NCBI GenBank assembly: GCA_002105175.1
Contig: MCGE01000023.1
Location: forward strand, 124,001-188,000
DNA: 64,000 bases
Reading direction: 5' to 3'
Origin: Absidia repens
Taxonomy: Eukaryota; Mucoromycota; Mucoromycetes; Mucorales; Cunninghamellaceae
Part shown: piece after piece, positions 1-11,420 of the stretch
Layout of the letters: each line of letters begins with the position of its first letter
Numbering within the stretch: the stretch's first letter is position 1
The notes under the pieces: model-generated
Told to the model about the DNA's origin: nothing
Databases searched by the model: none
Seen by the model: the letters and a program-made list of their open reading frames with translations, nothing else
Program-made: the position numbers and the translations under genes

Positions 1-724
1 ATCGTCAACCAGTTGGCATTTCAGAGCCTCAGGAATATCCAATCGTATTTCGGGTTTGTTCAAATAATCCGATTCAGCCTTTTCCTACACCATATTAGTA
101 GATAAGATTTCAGTATACAGAGAAATTCTAAGGGTTGTTTGTGATGGTGAAGCGGGTTACCTTTTCAAGTTCTTCACGTGTCCTTTTTCGACTCGTTACT
201 GTTGTTGCTGCTCCTGATGCTGCTGCGGATTTGTTGGCATTTTGCTTTTTGGAGGGTCGTTTTTTGATGGAATAGAATTCTTCTGTTCGCTTCTGTAAGC
301 CTAGGTTTTCTTCATTCAAAGCAAGCATCCGCGTATCGTCTACCCATTCGTCCCATCTAACCAAACGCAGGAATAGCGCATCAGGGTCGAAAGTTAGTAC
401 TGTCTAATAGATGAGACCCGGGCAAGACACTTACTTCTTATTCCAGCCTTGGTAATGTACATAATATAAGGGTCCTTTCACTTCTGAATCGTCGTGTTTT
501 GATTTGCGGGCAAGGATCTAGAGGAAGTTGTGTAATTAAACCAAGAAAGAGGTTACAAAAAAAAAAAAAAAAAAAAAAAAAAAAGGTGCGTGGTGTATTT
601 TCGCTGTTTACATATTCAAAGCGATCATATTTTTTATTACCCTTGCTCCATAAATAAGAGGACCATGGAAGCATAAAATATTTTCATTTTCATCATAAGT
701 GAATTTACTTGAAGGTGAAGCCAT
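1..724 (-). CDS. EAF3: Eaf3/MRG15-like chromodomain and MRG-domain protein, 3' part cut by window edge
   Basis: Subunit of the NuA4 acetyltransferase and Rpd3S deacetylase complexes in the known family; the chromodomain reads methylated H3K36 in the nucleus. Four exons can be placed: 641-724, 435-517, 161-356 and 1-84 (truncated). Exon 1 starts MASPSSK and carries the family motif ENILCFHGPLIYGAR; exons 2-3 join as HYQGWNKKWDEWVDDTR, the hallmark end of the MRG15 chromodomain, followed by NEENL. A basic Ala/Ser-rich linker follows (KKRPSKKQN...TSRKRTREEL), and exon 4 begins the MRG domain (NKPEIRLDIPEALK). The first intron contains a 28-nt A run on the + strand (557-584). Start chosen at 724 because it gives the usual short N-terminus before the chromodomain. 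Family assignment is secure; the C-terminal MRG domain lies outside the window. Confidence 0.92.
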
Positions 725-1772
725 AGTATAGTAAAAGGCAATAGAAAGTTGCGATAAAAAAAATCTTTGGATGTTTTTTTCGCACTTGAGGAAATTGAAT
801 CACCGCCAATCATATTGCTTCGCATTTGAGGGACGTAAAATGGAAACAAAAGGAAATGAGATGTACTACATCGGGCGTTTGGAATCCTTCCGCAACTCTT
901 TTATAATACCTCCTTCCAGTGCTATCCTTTTCATTGTCCTAGTTTAAATCCCAACGAATATCTGAAGTTTCTCATGATATATCCAAAGAAAAGTTAGTGG
1001 GACGATATTCGAATACTTCGATTACGAGGTAATCAAACAATTTTAATGTCTAAAGAATACAACCTCTGAACGGTGCTATAAAAATACAGCTGTAATAACG
1101 TAACATTTAATTAATTATATGAAGAGGCTTTTGATCCAGTCTTCTTTCTTTGAACGTGAATATCGGGTCTGGAAGAACTTACCACCAAAAAAAAGATTTT
1201 TCAAGTGTGAATGGTAGGCGGAGTTACTATAAGAACTACCAAATCTGTTCAATTGTTCGGTTGGAAGAATCAGATCGTTTGTTTTTTGTTCATTTATTCA
1301 ATCTCAGTTCAATCTCACTTAAAAATATTGACCAAACGGCAAGCGATAAATATTTTATAACCACAAATAATCAATATATTTTCTTCCGTTTATTAGCCTC
1401 TCGTGAGAAAACTGAAACAGTCTCGACAAATATAGTCCCAGGCACACGTTTGAAATTTCCGGGCAAGATGTTATATCAAATCTATATTTTGGAGGATTTT
1501 TGATGTTAATTGAGTATTAACGGTTATCGTTCAATTTCTAAAGGGCATTATGCCGAAAAGAGAAAATTCAATTTTTTCACTTTTATAACTATGATTGCAG
1601 AGCAATATCAAGGAATTTCATTCGCCGACATCCTTATTTTTTTGAAGTCAAGCAATGAGAAGTCTCAATTTGTTTCTTCCTTTTTTTTTTTTTTTTTTTT
1701 TTTTTTTGCTTTCCCCTCACAGTATTCCTTTTATTTATTTTTTTGGAAAGGCTTCAAAAACAATATATTACA
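725..1772. promoter_or_regulatory. Divergent spacer between EAF3 and the first velvet gene
   Basis: About 1 kb of AT-rich sequence that must hold both promoters. A 27-nt T run lies at about 1681-1707, 66 bases before the velvet start codon. A reading frame at 1150-1503 has only a non-ATG start and low-complexity content, so I do not call a gene. Confidence 0.4.
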
Positions 1773-3112
1773 ATGGATAACAATGTACCACATAGCACAT
1801 CACTCAATGAATATGGACATTATGCGACCGACTTACCACCACAAACACATTCGAATTATCATCCTTCTGGACTTATGACTTCACCGTATCCTACAACGAG
1901 TCAGCAGCAACACCCTGTTTCCAATGACGACGTTGCTAGTACAGCTACAAGTACAATGAATACAGGGAACATAGATCAACCATCAACGATGAAGACTGCG
2001 CCGTCTACTATTAGTCGTATTGGCTATGATGAGCGTGAAATGAAGTAAGCTAAAAGAGAACAAAAACGACTGACATACATACTCAATATTAAGGTTTTCT
2101 CTTAACCTATTATTCTATTAATTATAGGATGTACGAACTTGTGGTTTGCCAGCAACCTTTGCACGCTAGAATGTGTGGATTTGGTGAGAAGGACCGAAGA
2201 CCTATAGATCCACCCCCTATTGTGCAACTCATTGTAAGCCAACAAAATCAAGAACCTGTGGATGTGCAGTAAGTGTATATAAAGTTCAAGATACTGTTAG
2301 AATATGTGTGTAACCTGACTATGTAATTTACCTTTTATACTTGACATTTATATACTTTAGAACATTACAAATACCCTTCTTTGTCCTTCATGTCACCCTA
2401 TGGTCTGCCGACCGAAATGAAGAGCGGAACATCATTTCAAATCCACCCAAATGCACTCGTGTCTTGATGGGATCCTTGGTTAGCTCACCTAGTTTACTGA
2501 AAAATCCCGATGGTGAACAAGGTTTATACTTTGCTTTTCCCGATTTAAGCATTCGTACCGAAGGCCGTTATACCTTACGCTTTAGTTTGATGAAATTGGT
2601 TAGGTAAGCAAAAATAGAAAAACAGAAATAATAGTAGGGACCCTTTGGGACAAAAAACCTAACCAATCTTTTTTATTTGCTTTTATTTTCTGTTGTTTTC
2701 TTTTTTAGTGCGGACTTCCAAACAGATGCCAAATCGAAAATCATTGCTCAAGTCTTTTCTGATCCATTTACTGTCTATTCTGCAAAGAGGGTAAGTGAAC
2801 AAAAAAGAGTCAATCTATCTAACATACTTTTACTTACTTGATATTATCATATAGTTCCCTGGGATGACTGGTAAGTTCTATTTTGATTATCTAAAGATAA
2901 GGCGAAATCAACGAATGATTGACTTGTACTATTGTTTATAGAATCCACTGATTTATCCAAAGCCTTCGCCAAACAAGGACTAAAAATACCTATTCGAAAC
3001 GATGGTAAAAATAAAACATTTTGACTGCTTTTAACCTTCTCAATTCTGGGCTGAACTCATTTTTATTCTCTATATATGATATGTAGTGCGTGGAAGAAAA
3101 TCCGATTCATGA
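1773..3112 (+). CDS. Velvet-domain protein (first of a tandem pair)
   Basis: Velvet proteins (VeA, VelB, VosA, VelC) are fungal regulators that form dimers through an NF-kB-like DNA-binding fold and couple development to metabolism. Seven exons: 1773-2044, 2128-2268, 2361-2603, 2709-2790, 2855-2870, 2942-3004, 3087-3112, giving 280 aa. The first 90 residues are a Ser/Thr/Gln-rich leader; the velvet domain starts at [18 protein letters not shown] and continues with [43 protein letters not shown] and [14 protein letters not shown], ending with [18 protein letters not shown] and a short basic tail. Exon 5 is only 16 nt. The start is the ATG at 1773, 66 bases after a long T run. The 3' flank has GTAGTTTAGTTTG (3138-3150) and AATAAA near 3226. 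Which velvet subgroup it belongs to cannot be settled by eye. Confidence 0.93.
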
Positions 3113-3544
3113 TGGGTCGCCAAAGGTTGGGCATATTGTAGTTTAGTTTGATATTTGTCGATTATTGACTAGTTTTAGTATTTGTGTTTATATTTGTCTC
3201 CTTCTCTCCGGATTATTTTGGTTGAAATAAAATATTCTTCTTCTTTATTTTATGATGACTGATGGTTTTTGTGAAAGAAAAATAGAAATAAATGCATGTG
3301 GGCGAATATGGGGTGTGAAGTGATTAGTAGCCAAGGCGAAAAAAAAAAAAAGAAATTTCTTCGAACCAGATCACTTCATCGGGATTTGAATTGTGATACC
3401 ATTTTTGTTCCTTGAGGACTTTTCGAAAAATAGAAGATGAATATAAATGTCAATGTTAATCCATGAAAAATGGAAAAAGTTTTTTTTTTTGGTAAATTAT
3501 TCATTATTCCCCTGAATTACTTTTTTAAATACTTTATATTTAAC

Positions 3545-4701
3545 ATGAAAGAAAATCAAGATACCATGGTTCCTTTTATTGGCAATTATTGCTTAGGTAC
3601 AGTAGACTTTTATCAAACTTCAAGATGATAAAGAATATCAAGGCCAGGTGACTAATTTTTTTCTTTTAAAGAGGTATGTCAACAACCAATTCATGCAAGA
3701 TGTTGTGGATTTGGAAACAAAGATAGAAGACACATTGGCCCTGTACCAATATTACAACTGTATCACCGTGAGAATGATGGTAAACGGATTAAAATTAGGT
3801 AAGAACATACATCTAATATTGTATTCCGAAAGGAAATATATATCTCACCTTATATGATGACAATTTAGAAATCGTTCTTCGCTTTCAAATCTTCTAGTTC
3901 ATTGTGATATTTACGCTGAGGATCAAGATGAACCGAGGAATTTGGTCCATTTATCGTCAGTACCAGGCGGAGGAGGAGCTCGGCATAAATCCGTGTCACT
4001 CAATTCGGCTATTCTCAACTTACCAAGCTCTCATGTCACCAAAAGTTTAGTTGGTTCCACAGTGTCCAACGCCTATGAATTGATGGACCCTCATGGGGAA
4101 AGGGGGATTTTCTTTATATTTGACGATCTCTCTGTACGAATTGAAGGACAATACAGACTACGTTTTCAACTAATGGATCTATCATCAAAGTAAGCTAGAA
4201 TAAATAGGACGGAATTTGAATAAGTAAAAAAGATTTGGAAAAATAAATTCACTTTTTATTTTTTACCAAAATTAGAAATCAAATCAGCAATGTAATGGAT
4301 CTCGTTTACTCGAACCCTTTCAAGGTTTATGCTCCAAAACACTTTCCTGGCGTCCTTGGTAAGCAATATAAATATATATATATATACATATATATATATG
4401 TGTGTGTGTGTGTGAAAATATGAAAAAAATATTAATGTAGCTTCTGTTTTCTTTCTTAGAATCTACCGAATTATCACGTTGCTTTGCGAGTCAGGGTCTG
4501 AAAATAGCCGTACGAAGCATTAAGGAGAAGGAAAAAGGAAAAAGGGAGGAAATAAGATTAAGAGGAGAAGAAAATAGTAGTGGTGATGACGATGTTGTTG
4601 GAGAAATTGGCAAGAATGTTGATGATGGCAGGTCACAGTCAACACCACCTTATACTCGTATTCATATTTCCTCAGTCCTTCACCCTCCCTCTTCCCCTTA
4701 G
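3545..4701 (+). CDS. Velvet-domain protein (second of a tandem pair)
   Basis: Five exons: 3545-3596, 3672-3779, 3898-4189, 4276-4358, 4460-4701; 258 aa. Exon 1 starts MKENQDTMVPFIG and joins exon 2 as NYCLEVCQQPIHARCCGFGN, then KDRRHIGPVPILQLY; later HCDIYAEDQDE, GSTVSNAYELMDPHGERGIF, DLSVRIEGQYRLRF and FPGVLESTELSRCFASQG mark the rest of the velvet domain. The domain begins only about 15 residues from the N-terminus, unlike the longer leader of the upstream gene. The C-terminal 55 residues are charged, Lys/Glu-rich (REEIRLRGEENSSGDDD), then end in a Ser/Thr/Pro tail. Exon/intron borders after the shared TEGRY/IEGQY and ESTELS blocks fall at the same codons as in the upstream gene, which supports tandem duplication. 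A TATATA/TGTGTG repeat lies in the intron after exon 4. Same-strand spacing to the first gene is 432 bp. Confidence 0.92.
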
Positions 4702-5218
4702 ATATACCTTTCCTTGAGCTTACAGTAGATAAACGACAAATAAATAAATAAACAAACAATCAAAACTAAACTCACTGTTTAAATCATCTTCCCTCTCTGC
4801 TCTCCTTTTTTACTCGTCAAGATATTTGGTTCAAGGGGTGCATCAGACATTGAATAATTGCTTAGAATTTTCAAAGCTAATAAAATCCAATAGTGCATTT
4901 AGTGTCACACAAACGCGATTGCTCTCTATTTTTTCTTATTTTTTTTAAAAGTCCCTCTCCTATTTTGATTTTTTTTCTTTTCCCTCTTCCTCTTAACATC
5001 TCTTTCTTCTTTCTTCTTCTTTTATTATTATTACTATTACTATTATTATTATTATTATTGCTTTATATTTTTATTGAAAAGTAACCGTTTTACTGTTAGC
5101 TCTTTGATTGTACGACATCTTGGACAACTTGAAACAATTGAACAGCAACAAATACCTACACCGATACTATCACTATCTTTCATATAATACTAATCACCAT
5201 CTGACAAGCCAACCAACT

Positions 5219-8200
5219 ATGCAAGTAGCAGCCACCGACAACACGTTTAATTCCGTCTCTCCCATGATGACTCCCGAACCCTCAAAATCATCAACATTGG
5301 CACAACGACGACGTATTCCTGAATCAACTGAAAAGCTGAAACTGAACTCTGACCACTTAGAAAATAACAACAGCAACTACACCCAATCAACATCATCATC
5401 TTCATCAGGTGAACATCAGCATGTCTTATTTGATCGTATTGCTTTGTTATCACCTACAAAGGCAAGTTATTCCCGTCCCCCCTTTCTTACTTCTCCTATC
5501 CCCCCCGCGTTCTCCTTTTCTTTTTCCCCTTCCCCTTCTTCTCCCGCCGCCCCCTTAAACAAAACATGGCTAACATTTTCTATATATATATATATATATA
5601 TATATTATAGGTTTCCGAAGATATTTTGTTATCACACTTGGAACGACAACAAAAATCATTATCTCAAATAGACGCAACAACTTATGAACCCATTTCTTTT
5701 GATTCGACACCTGTGATACCATCATCTTCACTTGTAGCAAATGCAACCGCTCTGGAAAAGGAAGAAGATCAACCTATGACATTCTGGAAACAAGTGGTGC
5801 AAGATTATGTCGCAACTGCTCAACATTACCCTTCCCTCTTATTGACATTACTCAGTGGGGGAGTTCCTCATCGTCTTCGTGGTGCCGTCTGGCAAGCTAT
5901 GGCCCAATCCAACTCCACTCAACTTTTGTCTATGTATGATGATCTATCACAGCAATTACACTCGTCTTCTGTTTCGTCTCCTTTCCATTCAATGATTGAT
6001 CACGATGTGAATACTCTTTATGGACGCAAATACTCTCAACATGTATTGGATGTGATGAAGAAGATTCTCAAGGTTTTCACTCTTTATGACCCTCAACTGG
6101 ATTACTCTACCACCTGTTTATCTCTCTTGGTACCTTTGCTGCATTATGTGTCGGAAACTCAGGCATTTTGTTTATATGTCAGGTAAAAACCCCATCTTAA
6201 TTGAATATATATATATGTTATTTAGGCTGACTCTTTTTTTTTTTTTTTTAAAAAAAAAAAACTAGGTTGATGAACGTTTATGATGTTCGATCCATGTTTA
6301 CCCCGAAAAATGGTCAAAATCTACCGGTGAAAGCTCGTTTGTTTGAAATCCTTTTTGGCCAATTTTGTCCACAGCTTGAATCTCACTTGGATCAACATAT
6401 GATTCGCTCAATGCATTATGCTGGTCAATGGTACCCCAGTCTCTTGTCAACAGTTCTTCCAAACGATGCTGTTATCCGAATCTATGATCTAGTATTTGCC
6501 CTAGGATCAATGGAAACAATTACACGTGCTGGTCTGGCTCTTATGCAAAAAGCAGAATCACCACTGTTGGCTATTGTGGATGATCCAAAATCCTTACTCA
6601 TCTCTGTCTGCACCTCCAAGTTATTTGATTTGGGTTACCATGGTAATGTGGATGCTTTTATTATGGATACCATGGCATGTGGGAATACAATCAGTAACGA
6701 AAAACTTATCACCATGATGGATACTCTCACCTCACAAACAGCATTGCAAGATGAAGTTACAAAGAAGATGGAACAGTCTTCAAACAGCAATGGCACTGCC
6801 TTAGATTTGGATGATTGCAACAACAAAAAGAAGGAGAAACGTGAATCATGGTTTTCCTCGTGGTCAACTACATCCATTAATACCAGCAGACAACAACAAC
6901 AACAGCGTCAACGATCTTCGTCGCCATCGTCATCGCCACAAACACAACCTTTACCTGCTACACCCACCAGTCCATCCTCGGCATCTTTCCATCGCCAGCA
7001 AAATGATCGCACCGTACCCATGTTACACCAACAAATCGAAGATCTTGTCACTGCTCTATCACAACTTCAGAAGGATCATTCTCAGCTATCCGAAGAAATG
7101 ATGGCTACCAAGCTACGCGATATGGAACGCCAAGTAGAACAATCTAAACTTCAAAAGCGAAACTCGACGTTGGAAAAAAAAGTGAAGAAGTACAAGATTA
7201 AGTTGACCCAGCAACAACAGGCTATCAACGACCGTGGAAGTGCTTTGAATAAACAAGATGAACAGTATCAATCATTTGTGCAATCTTTACGACTCAGCGG
7301 AAATTTTGGGGCTCTAGTGGCAGGTGCTCTGGATAACGACGGTCCTCCTTCTTTCACCAAATCATCATCCCATGAACAACGAAAGCGCCAATCCATCTGT
7401 TCACAAACACAAACAGACAACAACTATGTACCACTTACTCAAGAACAACAACAGAAACAAAAGGATCAGCTTGTGAAAGAGGTGGAAAATACAGCTTCAT
7501 CCACCGCCAACGACGGTAATGACCGAAATGCTCTGAATGCAGTGACATCCGAATTGGTGACTGTGAAATTGGCCAACTTCGAAATGGGACAGAAATACGA
7601 ACAATTGTGCCACAAGTATAGTGACATGGAGCAAGAATTGACAAAGGCGAAGCAACAAGTGGCTCTACAAGCAGTACAGATGGATCAACTTTCACAACAA
7701 TTGGAACAAAGCACTCGGGAAAAGGATGACTTTTTGGAAGAACAAGCTACTATTTGGTCAGAAGAACAAGATGCTCTCTTACAAGAGAACGAAGATTGGA
7801 TGGATAAGGTGATGGCCGCCAAGAAGACTGCCAGCGAACTGCACATGGACAAACTAGAACTGATGAAACAAGTAGAACACCAAGAACAACGTATCCAGCA
7901 ATTAGAAACGGAGAAGCGGGATTATTTGATGCCACGAGCCAGTTTTATGGAAGATGTTTTTGCCACTCACAATATCTTTTTTGGACAGCAAAACCAACAA
8001 CAACAACCAATGGATGACAAAGCAACAGCAGCAGCACATCAACAGGCATTGGACGAATTCAGATTGAAATATGTGGAAGCGGATTTACGGTGCCGGGAAT
8101 TGGAAAAACTTCTTGCTGAATCCAAGGTCAAAGTTGCTGAATACGAATCCAATAGCGGTCTCTCTTCTGTGGCCTCCTCCATTTGTTGCTCGCCTAGAGC

Positions 8201-8540
8201 ATCATTGCAACAACGGGCTTCATCTTTGCAAATGAAACGAGCTTCCACCGCATCCTTTTTGACGGCGTCATCTATCACAGCTGGTCACTCTCCTTCTACT
8301 CGAGTGGCAACACCAACTTCACCCACCACTGCTCAATCCTATTCCCCCAGTGCCAATCGAATGTCAAATGAAAGCTGTGCTTCCTCCACTACCTCCTCTA
8401 CTCCATCACTAGGAAGCAACAGTAAGCGGTCAAGTATGTATGCTCGTATTTGCTCATCCTTCTCTGCCACGTCGGCAACAAACAACACCAACACCACCAA
8501 GTCTCCTGTTTTGTATGAGGAACCTCAATCTACCATTTAG
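5219..8540 (+). CDS. TBC-domain (Rab-GAP-like) protein with long coiled coil; catalytic residues absent
   Basis: Three exons: 5219-5461, 5611-6182, 6266-8540; 1029 aa. The first intron begins GC (AAG|GCAAGT) and ends TATTATAG. Residues about 130-370 match a TBC domain: LSGGVPHRLRGAVWQAMAQS, then IDHDVNTLYG, QAFCLYVRLMNVYDVRSMF, and YAGQWYPSLLSTVLPNDAVI plus RIYDLVFALGS, as in Gyp5/EVI5-like Rab-GAPs of membrane traffic. The canonical arginine finger (IxxDxxR) reads IDHDVNT and the glutamine finger (YxQ) reads YST, so GAP activity is not expected. The C-terminal two thirds are Gln/Ser-rich with long heptad-like coiled coils (about 445-850) and a Ser/Thr-rich tail. A scaffold or Rab-binding role is inference. 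The 3' flank has TTTAGTTTAGTATAGTTTAG (8547-8566) and AATAAAA at about 8684. Confidence 0.85.
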
Positions 8541-8700
8541 ATTATGTTTAGTTTAGTATAGTTTAGATATAACTACACATATATATCCACCTTTCCTCTT
8601 CCCTTCCCCTTTTGCCCTCTTTTTTTATATATTTTAGTTTACTATATTTTTTCTTTACTGTTTTATTGTTTTATGATGATTATAATAAAATTTCTTTTTC
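8541..8700 (+). terminator. 3'-end signals of the TBC-domain gene
   Basis: Just after the stop codon lies TTTAGTTTAGTATAGTTTAG (8547-8566), followed by pyrimidine-rich sequence and an AATAAAA poly(A) signal at about 8684. This is the clearest example of a TAG-rich motif found after many stop codons in this window. Confidence 0.5.
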
Positions 8701-9394
8701 TAAAAATAGACACTGTCCCAAGTTATCATATTGACTTTAATGCAAAAAAAAAAAAAAAAAAGATATTATACCTCCAATTCTTTGTGTAATGTATTCCCCG
8801 CAAAAAAAAAAAAAAAGAAGAGGGTGCTTTTTAAAGTTTATGCTTGTGATGATGAACAATGCGAATTATGTTTATTAGGTACCTTTTCTTGGAACTCCAC
8901 TAGTAACTAAAAAATAGATATCTCGTTACAGATAATGTCTAATAAAACATGTGAATGATATAGAGTAATGACCTTCATTTATGTTTCAGTTAGCTCTACT
9001 CTGCCTTGATTCTAATTTGCATTTCATAAGAGCCTGGGTAATGTATGAAATCCATCATAGCAAGTCAGTAAATGAAGAAAGGGTAAATGATGCTTTAAAA
9101 AAGGAAGTGTCAAATGAAGACTAAAATATGGCGCTTTGCTGCCCTCCTCGTATTATTATTATTACTTCACCCATGTGAAATTAAAAAAAAAAAAAAAAAA
9201 ACTCCCCACATTGTTGTGCAACAACTTGCGGTAAATCAAATTACCTGGTCGGTGATCGATTTGCCTATTCAACCATTAACAAAAAACACATAAAAAAGGT
9301 CGATTCCCCTTTTTTTTTCTTGTTTTTTTCTTTCTTTATACATATATTGTACATACACTCAACCTCACCTTTCTCAAATTTACACCCACAAACC
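8701..9394. promoter_or_regulatory. Spacer upstream of the START-domain gene
   Basis: No gene seen. Contains several A runs (about 8743, 8803, 9183) and a T-rich stretch at 9308-9335 directly before the next start codon, fitting a pyrimidine-rich leader. Confidence 0.4.
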
Positions 9395-9743
9395 ATGACA
9401 GTCATTGAATCTAACAACCGCCATTCTGCCATCAACCGTAAAAAGTTGGATCAAATCAAGACATTGACAGCCGATCTATCAGGCTGGGAATTCTCTCAAG
9501 AAAAAGAAGGTGTCAAGTTGTATAGTAAGAATGTTGAAGGCTCCTCTATTCCTTTGGTGCGTGGTGACTACCTCTTGAAGACAAATGACTTTACTGCCGA
9601 GCAAGTGGCTGTGGTCGCTACACTCCCTGGTGCTCGTGCCATTTGTAAGTTTTTCTTTTTATTTGCGTGAGTGCATGGTAGGAGGGACGGACGGAGGGGA
9701 AGGACGTGGTATAGATGGAATCTATTCATCAACTAATTCCTTT

Positions 9744-9774
<31 letters not shown>

Positions 9775-10410
9775 GGATAAAAATACATAGGGGATGAAAA
9801 GTTCCACTCTTCTGAAGTCAAAGAAGCATTTTCCAAATGGGAAACTTTCTTTTGGGTGCGATTGAACACTCCTTGGCCCATTAGCAACCGCGACTTTGTG
9901 GGTTGCAACTTGCGGGATATGTCTCAAGATCTTTGTTATATCTCTATGGCCTCTGTGGAAGATGATTCTGTTGGTGCTGTATCTGGTTGTGTACGTGGTA
10001 ATCTCATTTGCTCTGGCTGGAAGCTCGAAAAGGTTGAAGGTGGTGTCCAAATCACCTACGTGACCCAAGTGGATTTGGCTGGTTCCATCCCCTCCTCTTT
10101 CTTGCGTAACGTCCAACTCCAAGTCCCTCTCTGTGCCGGAAAGGTTGCTGAATACATCTCATCCTACGGTTCTCCACCTGTCTCTGGTGACATGACTTGC
10201 GGTTTTGTGAAGGAATTGTTTGACCACAAGAAGCGTGAACACACCGTTCAATTGGACGGTCAAGGTGACGCTGCTTGGTCCTTCTCATCCAAAATGTACC
10301 CCAATGGTGTCAAGGTCAATGCTTCTTCTGGTCAAGTTGAAATCTCCGGCAATTCTATCCAATTAACCGGTGTAAATGGTCCCACCACTGTTACCATCTC
10401 AAAGGCTTAG
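9395..10410 (+). CDS. START-domain lipid-transfer-like protein
   Basis: Two exons, 9395-9644 and 9791-10410; 289 aa. START domains hold a lipid in a helix-grip pocket; the fold is seen from LSGWEFSQEKEGVKLYSKNV through LPGARAIWDEKF, FFWVRLNTPWPISNRDFVGC and the C-terminal helix region SIPSSFLRNVQLQVPLCAGK. There is no signal peptide or membrane segment, so a cytosolic lipid sensor or carrier is likely. The last 80 residues (VQLDGQGDAAWSFSSKMY onward) form a beta-rich Gly/Ser tail I do not recognise. The codon bias is stronger (C-ending codons) than in neighbours, suggesting good expression. The intron holds a long T run (about 9748-9774). The stop codon runs into TTAGTTTAG and a T-rich 3' UTR with AATAAA near 10513. 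Ligand unknown. Confidence 0.85.
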
Positions 10411-10830
10411 TTTAGTTGATTTTTCCTTCTCCCTCTTTTTTTTTTTTTTTTTTGTATCTCTTTTTGTATAGTATCTTTCCATTTCTTTCTTTCCCTTTCA
10501 CATCATTGACTAAATAAATATCAGTCTTGTTTTATCCTTTTTTTTATATTGTGCCTAGTGTTGGTGATGGGGACTTCACCTTTGGTTTGTATAGTATTTT
10601 GAAAACTGGTTTTGTATACGATAATTAGTTTGAACCTTCCAAGTGTTAATGCCGCACATCCTTATCTTAATATTTAGCCTTACTTTTTGTTATGCATTTG
10701 CTATTCCTATTGCACCTTCACCCTCTATCAATTTTTCAAATTCAAACCCAGAATTTTTTTTCTTTCTTCATTTGAATTCTATCGGGTTATTGTATTCTTA
10801 AAATACTTTCTTTTCTTTCTTTCCTTTACC
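10411..10830. other. 3' UTR and spacer after the START gene
   Basis: Pyrimidine-rich 3' UTR with AATAAATA at about 10513, then AT-rich sequence; no gene seen. It leads into an interspersed repeat copy. Confidence 0.4.
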
Positions 10831-11420
10831 ATTTTAACCTCTATGAGGTTATGGTGATCTTAGGATAGTGTCAGGATTAGTTTAGAAGGGTTTTTAGCTA
10901 AGGGATTACAACATGCATAGGGAAACCCTTTCATTTTGGATTCAAGATTTAGAACCACCATTAGTTGGCCTTTTTGGAGCCGCCATTAACTTAGTTTATA
11001 GTTAGTATGTCCATAGTTTGAATCTATATTAAATAAAATACGTCCTTTTCACATTCGTAGACGAAAATTCACCCATTTGTCTCTCTTATCTTTTGTGCAA
11101 TAAATTGCTTTTCTACTACAATCATTCTATTTGATTAGTGTTGAACATTGTTACCCTTTAATAAAATAAAAAAATACCAATCTTTCTCCTGACCTGTAAA
11201 TATATTAGCAGCCACTTTAAATTAGCGTTGACCAATCTTCAGATCCCATACTAACCTCCCTCATACTTCCTACTACGTTAGCTTTATATGAGCCATATTG
11301 CTTCAATATAATATATATTCTTTATCAACCATCCTCAGACTCATTGAATAGTAAAAAACTATTGCTACTGTAGCTGTTTTTAGAGTGTCATACCAAGCAT
11401 TTACAATGCCGATTTACAAA
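10831..11420 (+). repeat. Interspersed repeat, copy 1
   Basis: Diverged copy of the window's main repeat. Recognisable blocks: TCAGGATTAGTTTAGAAGGG, AGGGATTACAACATGCAT, GGGAAACCCTTTCATTTTGG, ACCACCATTAGTTGGC, AACTTAGTTTATAGTTAG, ATAGTTTG and AAATAAAATACG, then weaker downstream modules with AGTGTTGAACATT and a second AGCGTTGACCAATCTTCAG. Its CCCGCCCACGTG end is not recognisable here. Borders are estimates. Confidence 0.75.

Noticed and set aside
1150..1503. 117-codon frame in the EAF3-velvet spacer
   Set aside because: Non-ATG start, AT-rich composition, no family signature, no splice context.
3597..3673. Alternative splice for velvet 2 with a 26-nt intron (3648-3673)
   Set aside because: Too short for an intron; the 75-nt intron 3597-3671 gives a better domain start (NYCLEVCQQP).
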